This document shows, piece by piece, positions 6,481 through 16,326 of a stretch of 59,781 nt of DNA; position 1 is the stretch's first letter; each line of letters begins with the position of its first letter. Position numbers and translations under genes: made by a program. The DNA is taken from assembly GCA_902792435.1 (NCBI GenBank), contig CADAZN010000012.1:1-59781 (forward strand), given 5' to 3'. The DNA comes from an uncultured Bacteroidales bacterium (GTDB lineage Bacteria > Bacteroidota > Bacteroidia > Bacteroidales > Muribaculaceae). The notes beneath the pieces are model-generated. The model was given only the letters and a program-made list of their open reading frames with translations, had not been told where the DNA came from and ran no database searches.

Positions 6481-9051
6481 ATGGATAATATCTTTAAATC
6501 TTTATTGTCATCAATTATTATTGTTTGCGGTATCTTTTTTGCAAATGCTGACAATCAGAGTACAGCATTCTATAATGCTTTGAAAAAATATGACTCTATA
6601 GTGAAAACAAGTAACTATGGTGCTATTGTTGAAAAAAACAACAAATGGGGATTCGTAAACTCTCAAGGTCAAGAGATTATCCCATGCCTTTATGATAAGA
6701 TTGAGGACTTCAAAAACGATGTCGCACGAGTCAAAAGAAACAATAAATGGGGCTTAGTGAATTATAATGGAACCGAAATAGTTCATTGTAATTATGATTA
6801 TGTTAACCCTATTAATGAAGAGACAGCAATAGTTAGAAATGATGGAAAGTTAGGCATAGCCAATTTCCTAGGTCAAGAAACCATTCCCTGCAAGTATGAC
6901 AATATCACATCTTTTTTCAATAATCTTTTCCAAGTCAATAACAATGGTAAAATTGGCCTGTTCAATTCTTTAGGCGAGGAAATTATTCCTTGCAAATATG
7001 ATGCTTTTATATTTTTTGAAAACTGTTCTGCTGCAGTTATGAAAAATGGAAAGTGGGGGTTTTCTAATAATGATAATAAAGATATCAATTTCAGTTACGA
7101 TTATGTAGAAAAAGTTAGCACTAAATTTGCAAAAGTCAAGAAGGACAACATGTTTGGCATTGTTAATGCTAATGGACAAGAAGTTCTACCTTGCAAATAT
7201 GATTTAATAACTGACTATAAGAAAGGACATGCCATTATTAGAAGAAATAAAAAATATGGTTTAATTAACCAACAAGGAGAGATTATAATACCTTGCATGT
7301 ACGAGGCTATAGAAACCTTTAAAAATGATTTGCTTAAGGTAAAATATAATGACAAATACGGATTAATAACCACTCTTGGTGAAGAAGTGTTGCCCTTGTC
7401 CTATGAAAGGAATCTTTTTTATGGTATTTGGAAATTAGAACAAAACCATTCAGACTTAACCCTAACAATTAATAATGATAGTATTATTGAGTTAAAGAGA
7501 AATAATGGACAAGACGAAATGCCGGTTTGTTCTTCCTATGAATTATATACTAATAATGGTAATCATTATATTAAAACCAAAACATCTACATATAGAATTG
7601 ACACTGATGGCATTTATGATTTGAATGGTAAAAAATTCATAAAGCATGATTTTGACAAATTCAAGGATTATGACTACCAAAATAGCGAAATGTACACGGT
7701 CAAGGATAGCGAAACCCTTGAAGATGTTGCTAGGATGTATGGTATGACTGTAGAAGACCTCATACTCCTTAATGAGTTAAAATCTGATGTTGTTAAGCCT
7801 GGCAAAATTCTTTTTGTGTTTAGAGATATTAAGAGAGACAAAAAACATCAGTTTGCAGATGTGCAACAATCAAAGGAGCTAGCCGAAATAGAGAAAAGAG
7901 CAGAAGCCGCAGCTCTGAAAAAGAAGAAAAAAGAAGAGGCTGAAAAGAGACGCAAACTAGAGGCCGAGAAAAAACGCCGAGAAGAAGCTGCAGCTGCCGA
8001 GAAGAAACGCAAAGAAGAAGCCAAGAAGCGAGAGATGGAAGAGCGCAAAAGAAGTGAGGCCAATCAACCAATCAAGCACACTGTTAAAGAGGGCCAAAAC
8101 CTCGACAAGATAGCAAGGCTATATGGCGTGAGCATAGATGATATCAAGCGTGCCAACGGATTGAAAAATGACAACATCATCATTGGCTCCAACATCGTTA
8201 TCCCAACAGGGGGAAAGACTGCTTCAGCTCCCCAACAAGGTAAACAACAAGTCCAACAACCCAATCAACAAGGCGAGCAGCAGGTTCAACAGCGAGAAAC
8301 TGAGCTAGCAGCAGCCAAAGCCAAACAAGAGGAAGCTGAAAAACAGAAGCAAGAATCCGAGCGAGAGAAAGCCAGAAAGCTTATTCTTGGAAAATGGCGA
8401 TATCAAGATAAGAAATCAGACTACTCACTAATTTTAGATATCGACAAGGATAGTCTTACAATGATAGAAGGCAATGAAAGGCAAACTCTTGACTACAAAA
8501 TTGAGTGGGTAGACTATCCAGGAGGAAGAGATTATTTCATTAAATTTGATATATACCAACTACGTTTTGATGCACAAGGTGTATATGGCAATGAAAATAA
8601 ACCTCTTGAGAAAGTAACGTCAACATCTACCGAAACAAAGAAACGGGGGTCCACTAAAAAAGGACACCACCGCACCCGTAGTCCCAAATCGAGCACAGTT
8701 CATCCCATTGGCTTGAATGCTTACTTGAAGCATCACCTTGAGGGTAACATGATAATAAATCGAAAGACAAAGAATTTCATTACTCTTGATTTCACTTGCG
8801 ACTACGGCACAATTTGCCACATCACCTATAATTATCCTGGAGGAAATAATGGGGCAGGATCTTCTTTCCCTATGGAACTTCGAGATTTTAACCAGCAAAA
8901 ATCAACAATAACATTCTTTGGTAAAGACGATGAAGGAAACGATTTTATTCTTGAGCTAAAATATGACAAACAAGGCAACTTCACTGGAACCGCTACAGTT
9001 GGTAACATTACGGGCTTGAAAGTAGAGCTAAAAGCTAAATGCAAGCACTAA
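6481..9051 (+). CDS. Secreted WG-repeat protein with two LysM domains
   Basis: An 856-residue protein. Signal peptide residues 1-22. Eight WG repeats of about 30 residues run from about 55 to 300 (KWGFVN, KWGLVN, KLGIAN, KIGLFN, KWGFSN, MFGIVN, KYGLIN, KYGLIT), each with an IIPCxYD-like second strand. A small domain (FYGIWKLEQN...) follows. LysM 1 is at about 405-447 (YTVKDSETLEDVARMYG) and LysM 2 at about 533-577 (HTVKEGQNLDKIARLYG), separated by a Lys/Glu/Ala coiled coil. After a Gln-rich linker and a second helix comes a beta-rich C-terminal domain (about 640-856). LysM modules bind peptidoglycan GlcNAc; WG repeats are thought to be beta-propeller-like interaction surfaces. I infer a periplasmic or cell-surface scaffold. 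The DNA is clearly AT-richer than the flanking housekeeping genes. Confidence 0.8.
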   Translation: MDNIFKSLLSSIIIVCGIFFANADNQSTAFYNALKKYDSIVKTSNYGAIVEKNNKWGFVNSQGQEIIPCLYDKIEDFKNDVARVKRNNKWGLVNYNGTEIVHCNYDYVNPINEETAIVRNDGKLGIANFLGQETIPCKYDNITSFFNNLFQVNNNGKIGLFNSLGEEIIPCKYDAFIFFENCSAAVMKNGKWGFSNNDNKDINFSYDYVEKVSTKFAKVKKDNMFGIVNANGQEVLPCKYDLITDYKKGHAIIRRNKKYGLINQQGEIIIPCMYEAIETFKNDLLKVKYNDKYGLITTLGEEVLPLSYERNLFYGIWKLEQNHSDLTLTINNDSIIELKRNNGQDEMPVCSSYELYTNNGNHYIKTKTSTYRIDTDGIYDLNGKKFIKHDFDKFKDYDYQNSEMYTVKDSETLEDVARMYGMTVEDLILLNELKSDVVKPGKILFVFRDIKRDKKHQFADVQQSKELAEIEKRAEAAALKKKKKEEAEKRRKLEAEKKRREEAAAAEKKRKEEAKKREMEERKRSEANQPIKHTVKEGQNLDKIARLYGVSIDDIKRANGLKNDNIIIGSNIVIPTGGKTASAPQQGKQQVQQPNQQGEQQVQQRETELAAAKAKQEEAEKQKQESEREKARKLILGKWRYQDKKSDYSLILDIDKDSLTMIEGNERQTLDYKIEWVDYPGGRDYFIKFDIYQLRFDAQGVYGNENKPLEKVTSTSTETKKRGSTKKGHHRTRSPKSSTVHPIGLNAYLKHHLEGNMIINRKTKNFITLDFTCDYGTICHITYNYPGGNNGAGSSFPMELRDFNQQKSTITFFGKDDEGNDFILELKYDKQGNFTGTATVGNITGLKVELKAKCKH

Positions 9052-9115
9052 TTAAGCTGCCATAAACTGAACTCGATAATTAGAAAAAACATTCTATATC
9101 TTCTTTTTTTGCAAT

Positions 9116-10687
9116 ATGGATATGTTGACATTTATATTTAAAAAAGAAACACACAATAAGCCTCAACAGATTGGAAATGTTGTTAAAGCAGGTCTACTCA
9201 AGCACTTTTTTGCTCTGATAGTTCTATTCACATGCGTACTTATTGCTGAAGCCGACAATCTCAGCACAGCACTATACAACGCCCTTAAAAAATATGACTC
9301 TGTGGGTACAATAAGTGATAATGGAGCTTCTGTTGAAAAGGACAACAAATGGGGATTCGTAAATGCCCAAGGTCAAGAGATTGTCCCATGCATTTATGAG
9401 AAGATTGAGAATTTTAAAAACGATGTCGCACGAGTCAAAAGAAACAATAAATGGGGTTTAGTGAATTCTCAAGGCCAAGAAATTATTCCTTGTAAATATG
9501 ATGGTATTAGATTTTATGATATTGGTATAGCGATTGCTAAGCAGAAAGACAAATATGGTTTAGTCAATTCTGCTGGAAAGGATATCATCCCATGCAAATA
9601 TGATGATATTTGGATTTATAATAACGGAATAGCAATAGTTAAACATAAAGACAAATATGGCTTGGTCAATTCTGCCGGAAAGGTTATCATTTCCTGCAAA
9701 TATGATAACATAATTTATTTTGCTCAAGGGTTTGCTGCAGTAAATAAAAATGAAAAGTGGGGGTTCTTTAATATCAGCAACAATTTATTTTCTGATTTCA
9801 ACTACGATTTAGTAACTAAAATCAGCGAAGGTTTCGCAAAGGTAAAGAATGACAATATGTATGGCATTGTTAATGCTAGTGCTCAAGAAGTTCTACCTTG
9901 CAAGTATATAATTAATAACTTTGAAAAAGAATATGCCAAAATTAGCAGAAATAATAAATTTGGATTAATAAACCAGCAAGGAGAGATTATAATCCCCTGT
10001 ATGTATGACAAATTGGAAACCATTAATGAAAATTTATTTCGAGTAAATAATAATGATAAGTGGGGATTGATTGACAATCTCTGTAATGAGATTTTGCCAT
10101 GCACTTATGATAATATTGATGATATTAACAATGATTTTATCAAGATAAAGTCTGGTAATAAAATAGGACTAGTAAATCTTAATGGTAAAATTATTGTTCC
10201 GTGCAAATACACTTCAATATATGATTTTGTTGATGGTGTAGCTAAAGTAGAAAATGATGGCAAATACGGATTAATAAACACTCTTGGCGAAGAAATCTTG
10301 CCATTATCCTTTAAGAGGAATCTATTTTATGGAACTTGGAAACTTGAGCAAAATACTACAAGTACGACTCTTACAATTAATAAGTATAATATTATAGAGA
10401 CTCAAAAAGTTCAGGACCAAGACGAAATATCTGTTGCTTCATCCTATGAAATCTACACAAAAAATGGAAACCATTATATAAAAACTAAGACATCCACCTA
10501 TAAAGTTGACAATGCTGGCATCTATGATATGGACGGCAATAAATTTGAACTTATAGAAACCCGAGATAACCGAAGTGTTCCGATGCCCAAACGTTCTATT
10601 CAAAGTTCAGATCCAACTAGTTCTAATCGCAACGTTTCAGTTCCAGTTCCACCTAGACGGCAAAGATCGACATTTGAGACGCCTTAG
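9116..10687 (+). CDS. Secreted WG-repeat protein, paralogue of the preceding gene
   Basis: A 523-residue protein. A long N-terminus (about 25 residues before the hydrophobic segment FFALIVLFTCVLIAEA) suggests the start could be at one of the downstream methionines. About ten WG repeats run from residue 78 to 390. They are followed by the same FYGTWKLEQN domain as in the gene before. It lacks LysM domains and ends in a Pro/Arg/Ser-rich tail. A 41-base stretch is identical in the two genes (6712-6752 and 9416-9456), so the pair arose by recent duplication or is kept similar by gene conversion. It lies 64 bases downstream of its paralogue and is AT-rich like it. Confidence 0.78.
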   Translation: MDMLTFIFKKETHNKPQQIGNVVKAGLLKHFFALIVLFTCVLIAEADNLSTALYNALKKYDSVGTISDNGASVEKDNKWGFVNAQGQEIVPCIYEKIENFKNDVARVKRNNKWGLVNSQGQEIIPCKYDGIRFYDIGIAIAKQKDKYGLVNSAGKDIIPCKYDDIWIYNNGIAIVKHKDKYGLVNSAGKVIISCKYDNIIYFAQGFAAVNKNEKWGFFNISNNLFSDFNYDLVTKISEGFAKVKNDNMYGIVNASAQEVLPCKYIINNFEKEYAKISRNNKFGLINQQGEIIIPCMYDKLETINENLFRVNNNDKWGLIDNLCNEILPCTYDNIDDINNDFIKIKSGNKIGLVNLNGKIIVPCKYTSIYDFVDGVAKVENDGKYGLINTLGEEILPLSFKRNLFYGTWKLEQNTTSTTLTINKYNIIETQKVQDQDEISVASSYEIYTKNGNHYIKTKTSTYKVDNAGIYDMDGNKFELIETRDNRSVPMPKRSIQSSDPTSSNRNVSVPVPPRRQRSTFETP

Positions 10688-10743
10688 TGTTGTTGTTTCA
10701 GTAAAACTGAGTAAAAAGATGTCGTTTTAGAGATTTAATGTGT

Positions 10744-10751
10744 TATCTTTG
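10744..10751 (+). promoter_or_regulatory. -7 box for the sulfatase gene
   Basis: TATCTTTG, 21 bases before the start codon at 10773; no exact -33 TTG. Confidence 0.5.
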
Positions 10752-10772
10752 CAAGAAATTTTTGATTAACGA

Positions 10773-12785
10773 ATGAAACTGACGACAAACGATAAACAAT
10801 CATCGAGCAAAGAAACTCGACACAAGATACTCTCATCGCGGTTTGCGCCGCTGGTGGCACTGGTGGCCAACTTGTTTATGGCCTATGTGGTTTACTTTAT
10901 GGCACGAGTAGTTTATCTGCTTGAGAACTACAGCATTTTCTCGCAAGGGCTTGACACTCAGGGGCTGCTAAGCGCGTTTCAGGGAGGCTTCATGTTCGAC
11001 TCCTCGGCGATTATGTACACTTGTTCGCTCTACATCGTCATGATGCTACTACCACTGCACCTCAAGGAGCGGCCACGCTATCACAAGGTGTGCAAGTGGG
11101 TATTTGTTGTGGTGAATGCCATATGCCTAGCCATCAACCTCATGGATGCTGTATATTTCCAATATACAAGCCGTCGCACCACAAGCACTGTGTTCTCGGA
11201 GTTCAGCCATGAGGGAAACCTAGGAGCGATTTTCGGCACCGAGATATTGCGACATTGGTACCTAGTGCTCGTAGCGATAGTGATGGTGTGGCTCATGTGG
11301 AAGCTCTATGTCATGCCACGCCTCACTGTGCAGCGTGCACGCTCTTGGCGCTACTATGCCATCATGGTGGCGGGAGTGCTCGCCATGGTGCCCACTATGA
11401 TTAGCGGTATGCGCGGCGGCCTAGCCACTGCTGTGCGCCCCATCACGGTGAGCAACGCCAACCAGTATGTGGACCGTCCTGTTGATGCAGCATTGGTGCT
11501 CAACACACCGTTTGCATTGCTGCGCACCTTGGGAAAAGATGTATACAGCAACCCGCACTACTTTGACAACGAGGCTCAGCTCGAAGCCGTTTATACCCCG
11601 ATTCACGAACCGGCCGACACCGTCAAATTCACACCCAAGAACGTGGTGGTGATTATCGTCGAAAGCTACGGAAAGGAATATCTGGGATTCTTCAACCATG
11701 ACCTTGACGGCGGCAAATACAAGGGATACACTCCATTTATCGACTCGCTAATGGCTAAGTCGCTAACCTTCAAATATAGCTATGCCAACGGGCGCAAGAG
11801 CATTGACGCTATGCCCAGCGTGCTCTCGGGCATTCCCATGATGAAGGAACCGTTCTTCGTCACTCCAGCCTCGATGAACAACCTGAGTGGCATGGCGCGT
11901 CAGCTCGATGGCAAGGGCTATACCACAGCATTCTTCCACGGAGCACAAAACGGGTCGATGGGATTTGAGGCCTTTGCTCGCTCTACAGGCTACAAGCAAT
12001 ATCTGGGACGTACCGAGTTTAACAACGACCCCACTACACGTGGCGACGAAGACTACGACGGCACTTGGGCAATTTGGGACGAGCCATTCTTGCAGTTCAT
12101 GTGCCACAAAATCAATGGTTTCAAAGAGCCGTTCCTAGCCACCGTGTTCACTGCCTCTAGTCACCATCCGTTTAAGGTGCCCGAGGAGCTCGAGCAGCAG
12201 TATCCCGAGGAAGGCACCCAGCCCATCCATAAGTGTGTGCGCTACACCGACATGGCTCTGCGACATTTCTTTGAGGAAGCTTCCAAGCAGCCTTGGTTTA
12301 AGAACACCATCTTCATCTTCACAGCCGACCACACCAACCAAACAACTCACGACGTGTATAAGACCGACCTGGGAATGTTCTCAATTCCAATCGCTTTCTA
12401 CACCCCCGATGGCTCACTTGAGCCCGCCGTGCGTGACGATGTGGTGATGCAGCAAGCCAACGTCATGCCCACACTCATGGGAATGCTGGGATATGACCAA
12501 CCGTACCTGGCCTTTGGCTGCGATGTGCTCAACACGCCGCCCGAACAGACATGGGCATTCAACTACAACAACGGCATCTACCAATTCCTGCAAGGCGACT
12601 GGATGATGCAGTTTGACGGCGACAAAGTCAAGGCTATGTACCGCTTCAAGCAAGACCCAATGCTCAAGCAAAACCTCGCTGGCAAAGCTCCTGAGCAAGC
12701 CGCCATGGAACGCCAGCTCAAAGCCCTCATCCAGCAATACATGACCCGCATGACCGACAACAGGCTCATTGCAAGGAAGAAATAG
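10773..12785 (+). CDS. LTA-synthase-like membrane sulfatase-family phosphotransferase
   Basis: A 670-residue protein with about five membrane segments in the first 230 residues and an extracytoplasmic alkaline-phosphatase/sulfatase-fold domain from about residue 285. That domain shows the metal-binding start VVVIIVESYG (Glu near 296), a candidate nucleophile in GRKSIDAMPS (Ser about 342, where LtaS has Thr), and the later metal motif TADHTN (Asp/His near 518). Family members transfer phosphoglycerol or phosphoethanolamine to lipids or glycans. Gram-negative Bacteroidota have no lipoteichoic acid, so the acceptor is unknown here; lipid A or a surface glycan is a reasonable guess. Monocistronic, with a possible promoter at 10744. 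Confidence 0.82.
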   Translation: MKLTTNDKQSSSKETRHKILSSRFAPLVALVANLFMAYVVYFMARVVYLLENYSIFSQGLDTQGLLSAFQGGFMFDSSAIMYTCSLYIVMMLLPLHLKERPRYHKVCKWVFVVVNAICLAINLMDAVYFQYTSRRTTSTVFSEFSHEGNLGAIFGTEILRHWYLVLVAIVMVWLMWKLYVMPRLTVQRARSWRYYAIMVAGVLAMVPTMISGMRGGLATAVRPITVSNANQYVDRPVDAALVLNTPFALLRTLGKDVYSNPHYFDNEAQLEAVYTPIHEPADTVKFTPKNVVVIIVESYGKEYLGFFNHDLDGGKYKGYTPFIDSLMAKSLTFKYSYANGRKSIDAMPSVLSGIPMMKEPFFVTPASMNNLSGMARQLDGKGYTTAFFHGAQNGSMGFEAFARSTGYKQYLGRTEFNNDPTTRGDEDYDGTWAIWDEPFLQFMCHKINGFKEPFLATVFTASSHHPFKVPEELEQQYPEEGTQPIHKCVRYTDMALRHFFEEASKQPWFKNTIFIFTADHTNQTTHDVYKTDLGMFSIPIAFYTPDGSLEPAVRDDVVMQQANVMPTLMGMLGYDQPYLAFGCDVLNTPPEQTWAFNYNNGIYQFLQGDWMMQFDGDKVKAMYRFKQDPMLKQNLAGKAPEQAAMERQLKALIQQYMTRMTDNRLIARKK

Positions 12786-12826
12786 GAAGTAAGGATTTGT
12801 GGGAGATTATTTAGGGGATAGTTTTT

Positions 12827-12853
12827 TTGTTTTTTAAATTATTATTATTTTTG
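12827..12853 (+). promoter_or_regulatory. Promoter of corA
   Basis: -7 TATTTTTG (12846-12853) with a TTG at 12827-12829; the spacer of 16 bases is slightly short. Confidence 0.5.
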
Positions 12854-12895
12854 CAGTTGCTGATGAAAAAAACACCTTAATTATCTTTCAACGTT

Positions 12896-13825
12896 ATGAT
12901 TACCTACTGGAAATATGACACACGATATGTTCAGGTTGACGAGTGGCAGCCTGGATGCTGGATACGCGTGAGCAATCCCACTGCCGAGGAACTCGAACTG
13001 CTTGAGAGTCGCTGGCAAGTGCCTCTCGATGAGGTGCACGACGCTAACGATGCCGATGAGCGTCCTCGTCTGGATCAAGAAGACGATTGGATTGCTGCCA
13101 TTGTGCGTATCCCCAACAGCTATGTCGATGAGGACGGCGACACGGTGTTTACCACGCGCCCGCTTTCGGTCCTTATCAACGGCGACGTGTTTGTAACAGT
13201 AAGCTTCTTTGAGAGCCCCGTGCTTAGCGACTTCATCGCATGGAGCAACCGCCGAGGCCAGCCCGAGCGTCGAGGTTGCGACATGCTGCTCTCGGTCTTG
13301 CTTTCCAGTTCGGTGTGGTACCTCAAGTACCTGAAGCTGATGAACTCCATGATGATGACTGCCGAGGAGCGCCTTGAGAAGTCGATGAGCAACGAGGAGC
13401 TACAAAAGATGATGGGACTTGGAAAATACCTTATCTACTTTATCACGTCGCTGCGAGGCAACGAAATGGTGCTCATGCGACTCAAAAAAGTGCTTCGCAA
13501 TGTGACCTACGATGAAGACCTGCTCGACGATGTGGAAATCGAGATGCAACAGGCCTATGACACAGCCTCAATCTATAGCAAGATTCTTGAGCGTCAGCAG
13601 TCGACCTATTCATCCATCATTGGTAATAACATGAACGTGATAATGCGCACCCTCACCGTTATCACCATCATCCTGATGGTGCCCACAGGCATCGCAGGTT
13701 TCTACGGAATGAACGTGCCCAACGGCATGGAGTCGTGGATGTGGGGATTTGCGTTCGCAATCCTGCTCTCGGTGATACTATCGATACTGATTTACGTATA
13801 CCTCAAGCGCAAAAAACTCATCTAA
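12896..13825 (+). CDS. corA: CorA-family magnesium/divalent cation channel
   Basis: A 309-residue inner-membrane transporter. The long soluble N-terminal funnel domain ends in two membrane segments. The signature YGMN is at residues 270-273 at the end of the first segment, followed by the NGMES loop in the position of the usual MPE loop, and a basic C-terminus (KRKK). CorA proteins are pentameric Mg2+ (also Co2+/Ni2+) channels gated by intracellular Mg2+. Length and layout are typical. Single-gene unit upstream of ybeY. Confidence 0.88.
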   Translation: MITYWKYDTRYVQVDEWQPGCWIRVSNPTAEELELLESRWQVPLDEVHDANDADERPRLDQEDDWIAAIVRIPNSYVDEDGDTVFTTRPLSVLINGDVFVTVSFFESPVLSDFIAWSNRRGQPERRGCDMLLSVLLSSSVWYLKYLKLMNSMMMTAEERLEKSMSNEELQKMMGLGKYLIYFITSLRGNEMVLMRLKKVLRNVTYDEDLLDDVEIEMQQAYDTASIYSKILERQQSTYSSIIGNNMNVIMRTLTVITIILMVPTGIAGFYGMNVPNGMESWMWGFAFAILLSVILSILIYVYLKRKKLI

Positions 13826-13930
13826 GAAAAGTGAGGCAATGTGCCTATCCCCCCTTTATCCTCCTTCATTTTAGAGGAGGAGCTAAAAAGTGTTTCCAGC
13901 AATGTCTCATTTTGAAATCATTAACAAAAA

Positions 13931-13961
13931 ACTGACCGTTGATAATAGATAACTGAAAACT
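13931..13961. repeat. Degenerate heptamer array
   Basis: ACTGACC, GTTGATA, ATAGATA, ACTGAAA, ACT follow one another at an exact 7-base period. It is the same pattern as at 2865-2895, here just upstream of the ybeY promoter. Confidence 0.55.
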
Positions 13962-13967
13962 ATTTGT

Positions 13968-13975
13968 TATCTTTG
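13968..13975 (+). promoter_or_regulatory. -7 box for ybeY-mnmG
   Basis: TATCTTTG, 31 bases before the ybeY start. Confidence 0.6.
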
Positions 13976-14006
13976 CATTTCGTTTTTTATAGAATGAATT
14001 TGACGC

Positions 14007-14441
14007 ATGGAGATTAGTTACATTACCCAGAATGTGGAGATGCCAGCTATCGATGCCGAAAAGGTGAAAAGCTGGATTGAGACGGTGGCTCGCGAGCATG
14101 GCAAGCGCGTGGGTGCATTGACCTATGTGTTCTGCGACGATGAATACATTCTCGCCACCAACAACCAATTTCTGGGTCATGACTATTACACCGATATCAT
14201 CACCTTCGACTATAGTAACAGCCACCGTATTAGCGGCGACATGGTGATATCGCTCGACACGGTTCGCAGCAATGCCGAACAGCTGGGTGTGGACTACCAG
14301 GGCGAGCTCCTGCGCGTCATCATCCACGGTGTGCTGCACCTGTGCGGCATCAACGACAAGGGTCCCGGCGAGCGCGAGATCATGGAGCGTCATGAAAACG
14401 AAGCGCTGGCTATGCTGCCCGAAAACGTCATCAAGAAATGA
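14007..14441 (+). CDS. ybeY: Endoribonuclease YbeY, 16S rRNA maturation
   Basis: A 144-residue metal-dependent RNase that processes the 3' end of 16S rRNA and takes part in ribosome quality control. The metal-binding motif is HGVLHLCGIND: His107, His111 and, in place of the usual third His, Asp117. This variant (followed by KGPGEREIM) is, to my recollection, normal in Bacteroidales. The conserved core HDYYTDIITFDY is also present. Its stop overlaps the start of mnmG (ATGA), indicating translational coupling. Confidence 0.9.
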   Translation: MEISYITQNVEMPAIDAEKVKSWIETVAREHGKRVGALTYVFCDDEYILATNNQFLGHDYYTDIITFDYSNSHRISGDMVISLDTVRSNAEQLGVDYQGELLRVIIHGVLHLCGINDKGPGEREIMERHENEALAMLPENVIKK

Positions 14442-16315
14442 AATTTGACTACGATGTAATAGTGATTGGTGCCGGTCATGCCGGCTGCGAGGCGGCATGT
14501 GCCGCTGCCCGACTGGGCTCCCCTACCCTGCTCATCACAATGGACATGAACAAGGTGGCTCAGATGAGTTGCAACCCTGCCGTTGGCGGCATCGCCAAGG
14601 GACAGATAGTGCGCGAGATTGACGCTCTGGGCGGCCAGATGGGCATTGTCACCGACCGCTCGTCAATCCAGTTCCGCATGCTCAACCGCAGCAAGGGACC
14701 AGCAATGTGGAGCCCTCGTTCGCAGAGCGACCGCACACGCTTTATCGAGAACTGGCGCAAAATCCTCGACAGCACCCCAAACCTTTACTTGTGGCAGGAC
14801 AGTGCCACAAGCCTCGTCATTGAGGACGGCACAGTCAAAGGCGTGCAAACCGCCTTTGGCGTGACCTTCACTGCTAAAGCCGTGATTCTCACTGCCGGCA
14901 CTTTCCTCAATGGCTTGATGCACGTGGGGAGTGTGCAGGTTGAGGGCGGCCGAGTGTCGGAACCCGCCTCAACGGGCATCACCGAGCAACTTGTGGAGTT
15001 AGGCTTCACTGCCAGCCGTATGAAGACAGGCACCCCTGTTCGCCTCGACGCCCGCACCATTGACTACAGCCAATGCCAGCGCCAAGATGGCGAGAACGAC
15101 TTCCATCATTTCTCCTATCTGCCCGGAGTTCGCAGCGAGCTGCGTCAACGTCCGTGCTGGATAGTGTTCACCAACGAAGAAGTGCACCAAGTGCTTCAAG
15201 AAGGGCTCCCCTACTCCCCACTATATAATGGCCAGATTCAGAGCGTAGGTCCGCGCTACTGCCCCAGTATCGAGACAAAGCTAGTCACCTTCCCCGACAA
15301 AGACTCTCACCAGCTCTTCATCGAGCCCGAAGGCGAGACAACTCAGGAGATGTACTTGAATGGCTTCTCGTCGTCGATGCCGTGGGATGTGCAAATTGAA
15401 GCAATTTCACACATTCCTGCACTGCGCGATGCGCAGGTCTATAGACCAGGATATGCCATAGAATACGACTTCTTTGACCCGCGCCAACTCACCCACACCC
15501 TCGAGACCAAACTTGTAAAGAACCTGTATTTCGCAGGACAAGTTAATGGCACCACGGGTTATGAGGAAGCAGCAGGCCAGGGCCTAGTGGCAGGTATCAA
15601 CGCACACCAAAAGGTGTGCGGCAAAGAGCCGTTTGTCCTCGCCCGCGACGAGGCCTACATAGGAGTGCTTATCGACGACCTTGTCACTAAGGGCGTTGAT
15701 GAGCCCTACCGCATGTTCACTTCACGCGCCGAGCACCGCATCCTGCTGCGTCAGGACGATGCCGATATGCGCCTAACTCCACGTGCCTATGAGCTGGGAC
15801 TGGCATCGCTCGAACGCTACGAGTTGATGGTCTCAAAGCGAGAGCAAGTTGATGATTTAGTGGAGTTTACACGCAACTTCTCGGTAAAAGCAGCGATAAT
15901 AAACCCGGCACTCGAAGAGGCTGGATATCAACCACTTAAGCAAGGCCAAAAACTCTATGACCTCTTGCTCCGACCTCAGTTTGACATCCAACTTCTAGCA
16001 CAATTCATTCCCGCGCTGCAAGAGAAACTCAACACCCTTGAGCAAGAGCGCCGCGAGGAGATAATCGAGGCCGCCGAGATAAAGATCAAGTATCACGGAT
16101 ACATCCAGCGCGAAGAGATGATTGCCGAGAAAATAGGACGACTCGAACGCCTCTATATTAAGGACAAGTTTGACTATTCCACCATCCTCCAACTATCGAC
16201 CGAGGCACGACAGAAGCTTGAGAAAATCAACCCCGAAACCATAGGGCAAGCATCCCGAATTCCGGGCATCTCACCCAGCGACATCAACATCCTGCTCGTT
16301 CTCATGGGAAGGTGA
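14438..16315 (+). CDS. mnmG: tRNA uridine-5-carboxymethylaminomethyl modification enzyme MnmG
   Basis: A 625-residue FAD protein that, with MnmE, installs the cmnm5 group on wobble uridine 34 of certain tRNAs. The FAD-binding Rossmann motif GAGHAG lies near residue 11 (VIVIGAGHAGCEAA). GidA signatures include QMSCNPAVGGIAKGQ, RSKGPAMWSPRSQSDR and YFAGQVNGTTGYEEAAGQG, with the helical C-terminal MnmE-binding domain ending in GISPSDINILL. Full length. It overlaps ybeY by four bases. A parS site begins 12 bases after the stop codon, consistent with the usual origin-proximal place of gidA. Confidence 0.95.
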   Translation: MKFDYDVIVIGAGHAGCEAACAAARLGSPTLLITMDMNKVAQMSCNPAVGGIAKGQIVREIDALGGQMGIVTDRSSIQFRMLNRSKGPAMWSPRSQSDRTRFIENWRKILDSTPNLYLWQDSATSLVIEDGTVKGVQTAFGVTFTAKAVILTAGTFLNGLMHVGSVQVEGGRVSEPASTGITEQLVELGFTASRMKTGTPVRLDARTIDYSQCQRQDGENDFHHFSYLPGVRSELRQRPCWIVFTNEEVHQVLQEGLPYSPLYNGQIQSVGPRYCPSIETKLVTFPDKDSHQLFIEPEGETTQEMYLNGFSSSMPWDVQIEAISHIPALRDAQVYRPGYAIEYDFFDPRQLTHTLETKLVKNLYFAGQVNGTTGYEEAAGQGLVAGINAHQKVCGKEPFVLARDEAYIGVLIDDLVTKGVDEPYRMFTSRAEHRILLRQDDADMRLTPRAYELGLASLERYELMVSKREQVDDLVEFTRNFSVKAAIINPALEEAGYQPLKQGQKLYDLLLRPQFDIQLLAQFIPALQEKLNTLEQERREEIIEAAEIKIKYHGYIQREEMIAEKIGRLERLYIKDKFDYSTILQLSTEARQKLEKINPETIGQASRIPGISPSDINILLVLMGR

Positions 16316-16326
16316 CACACAAGCAA

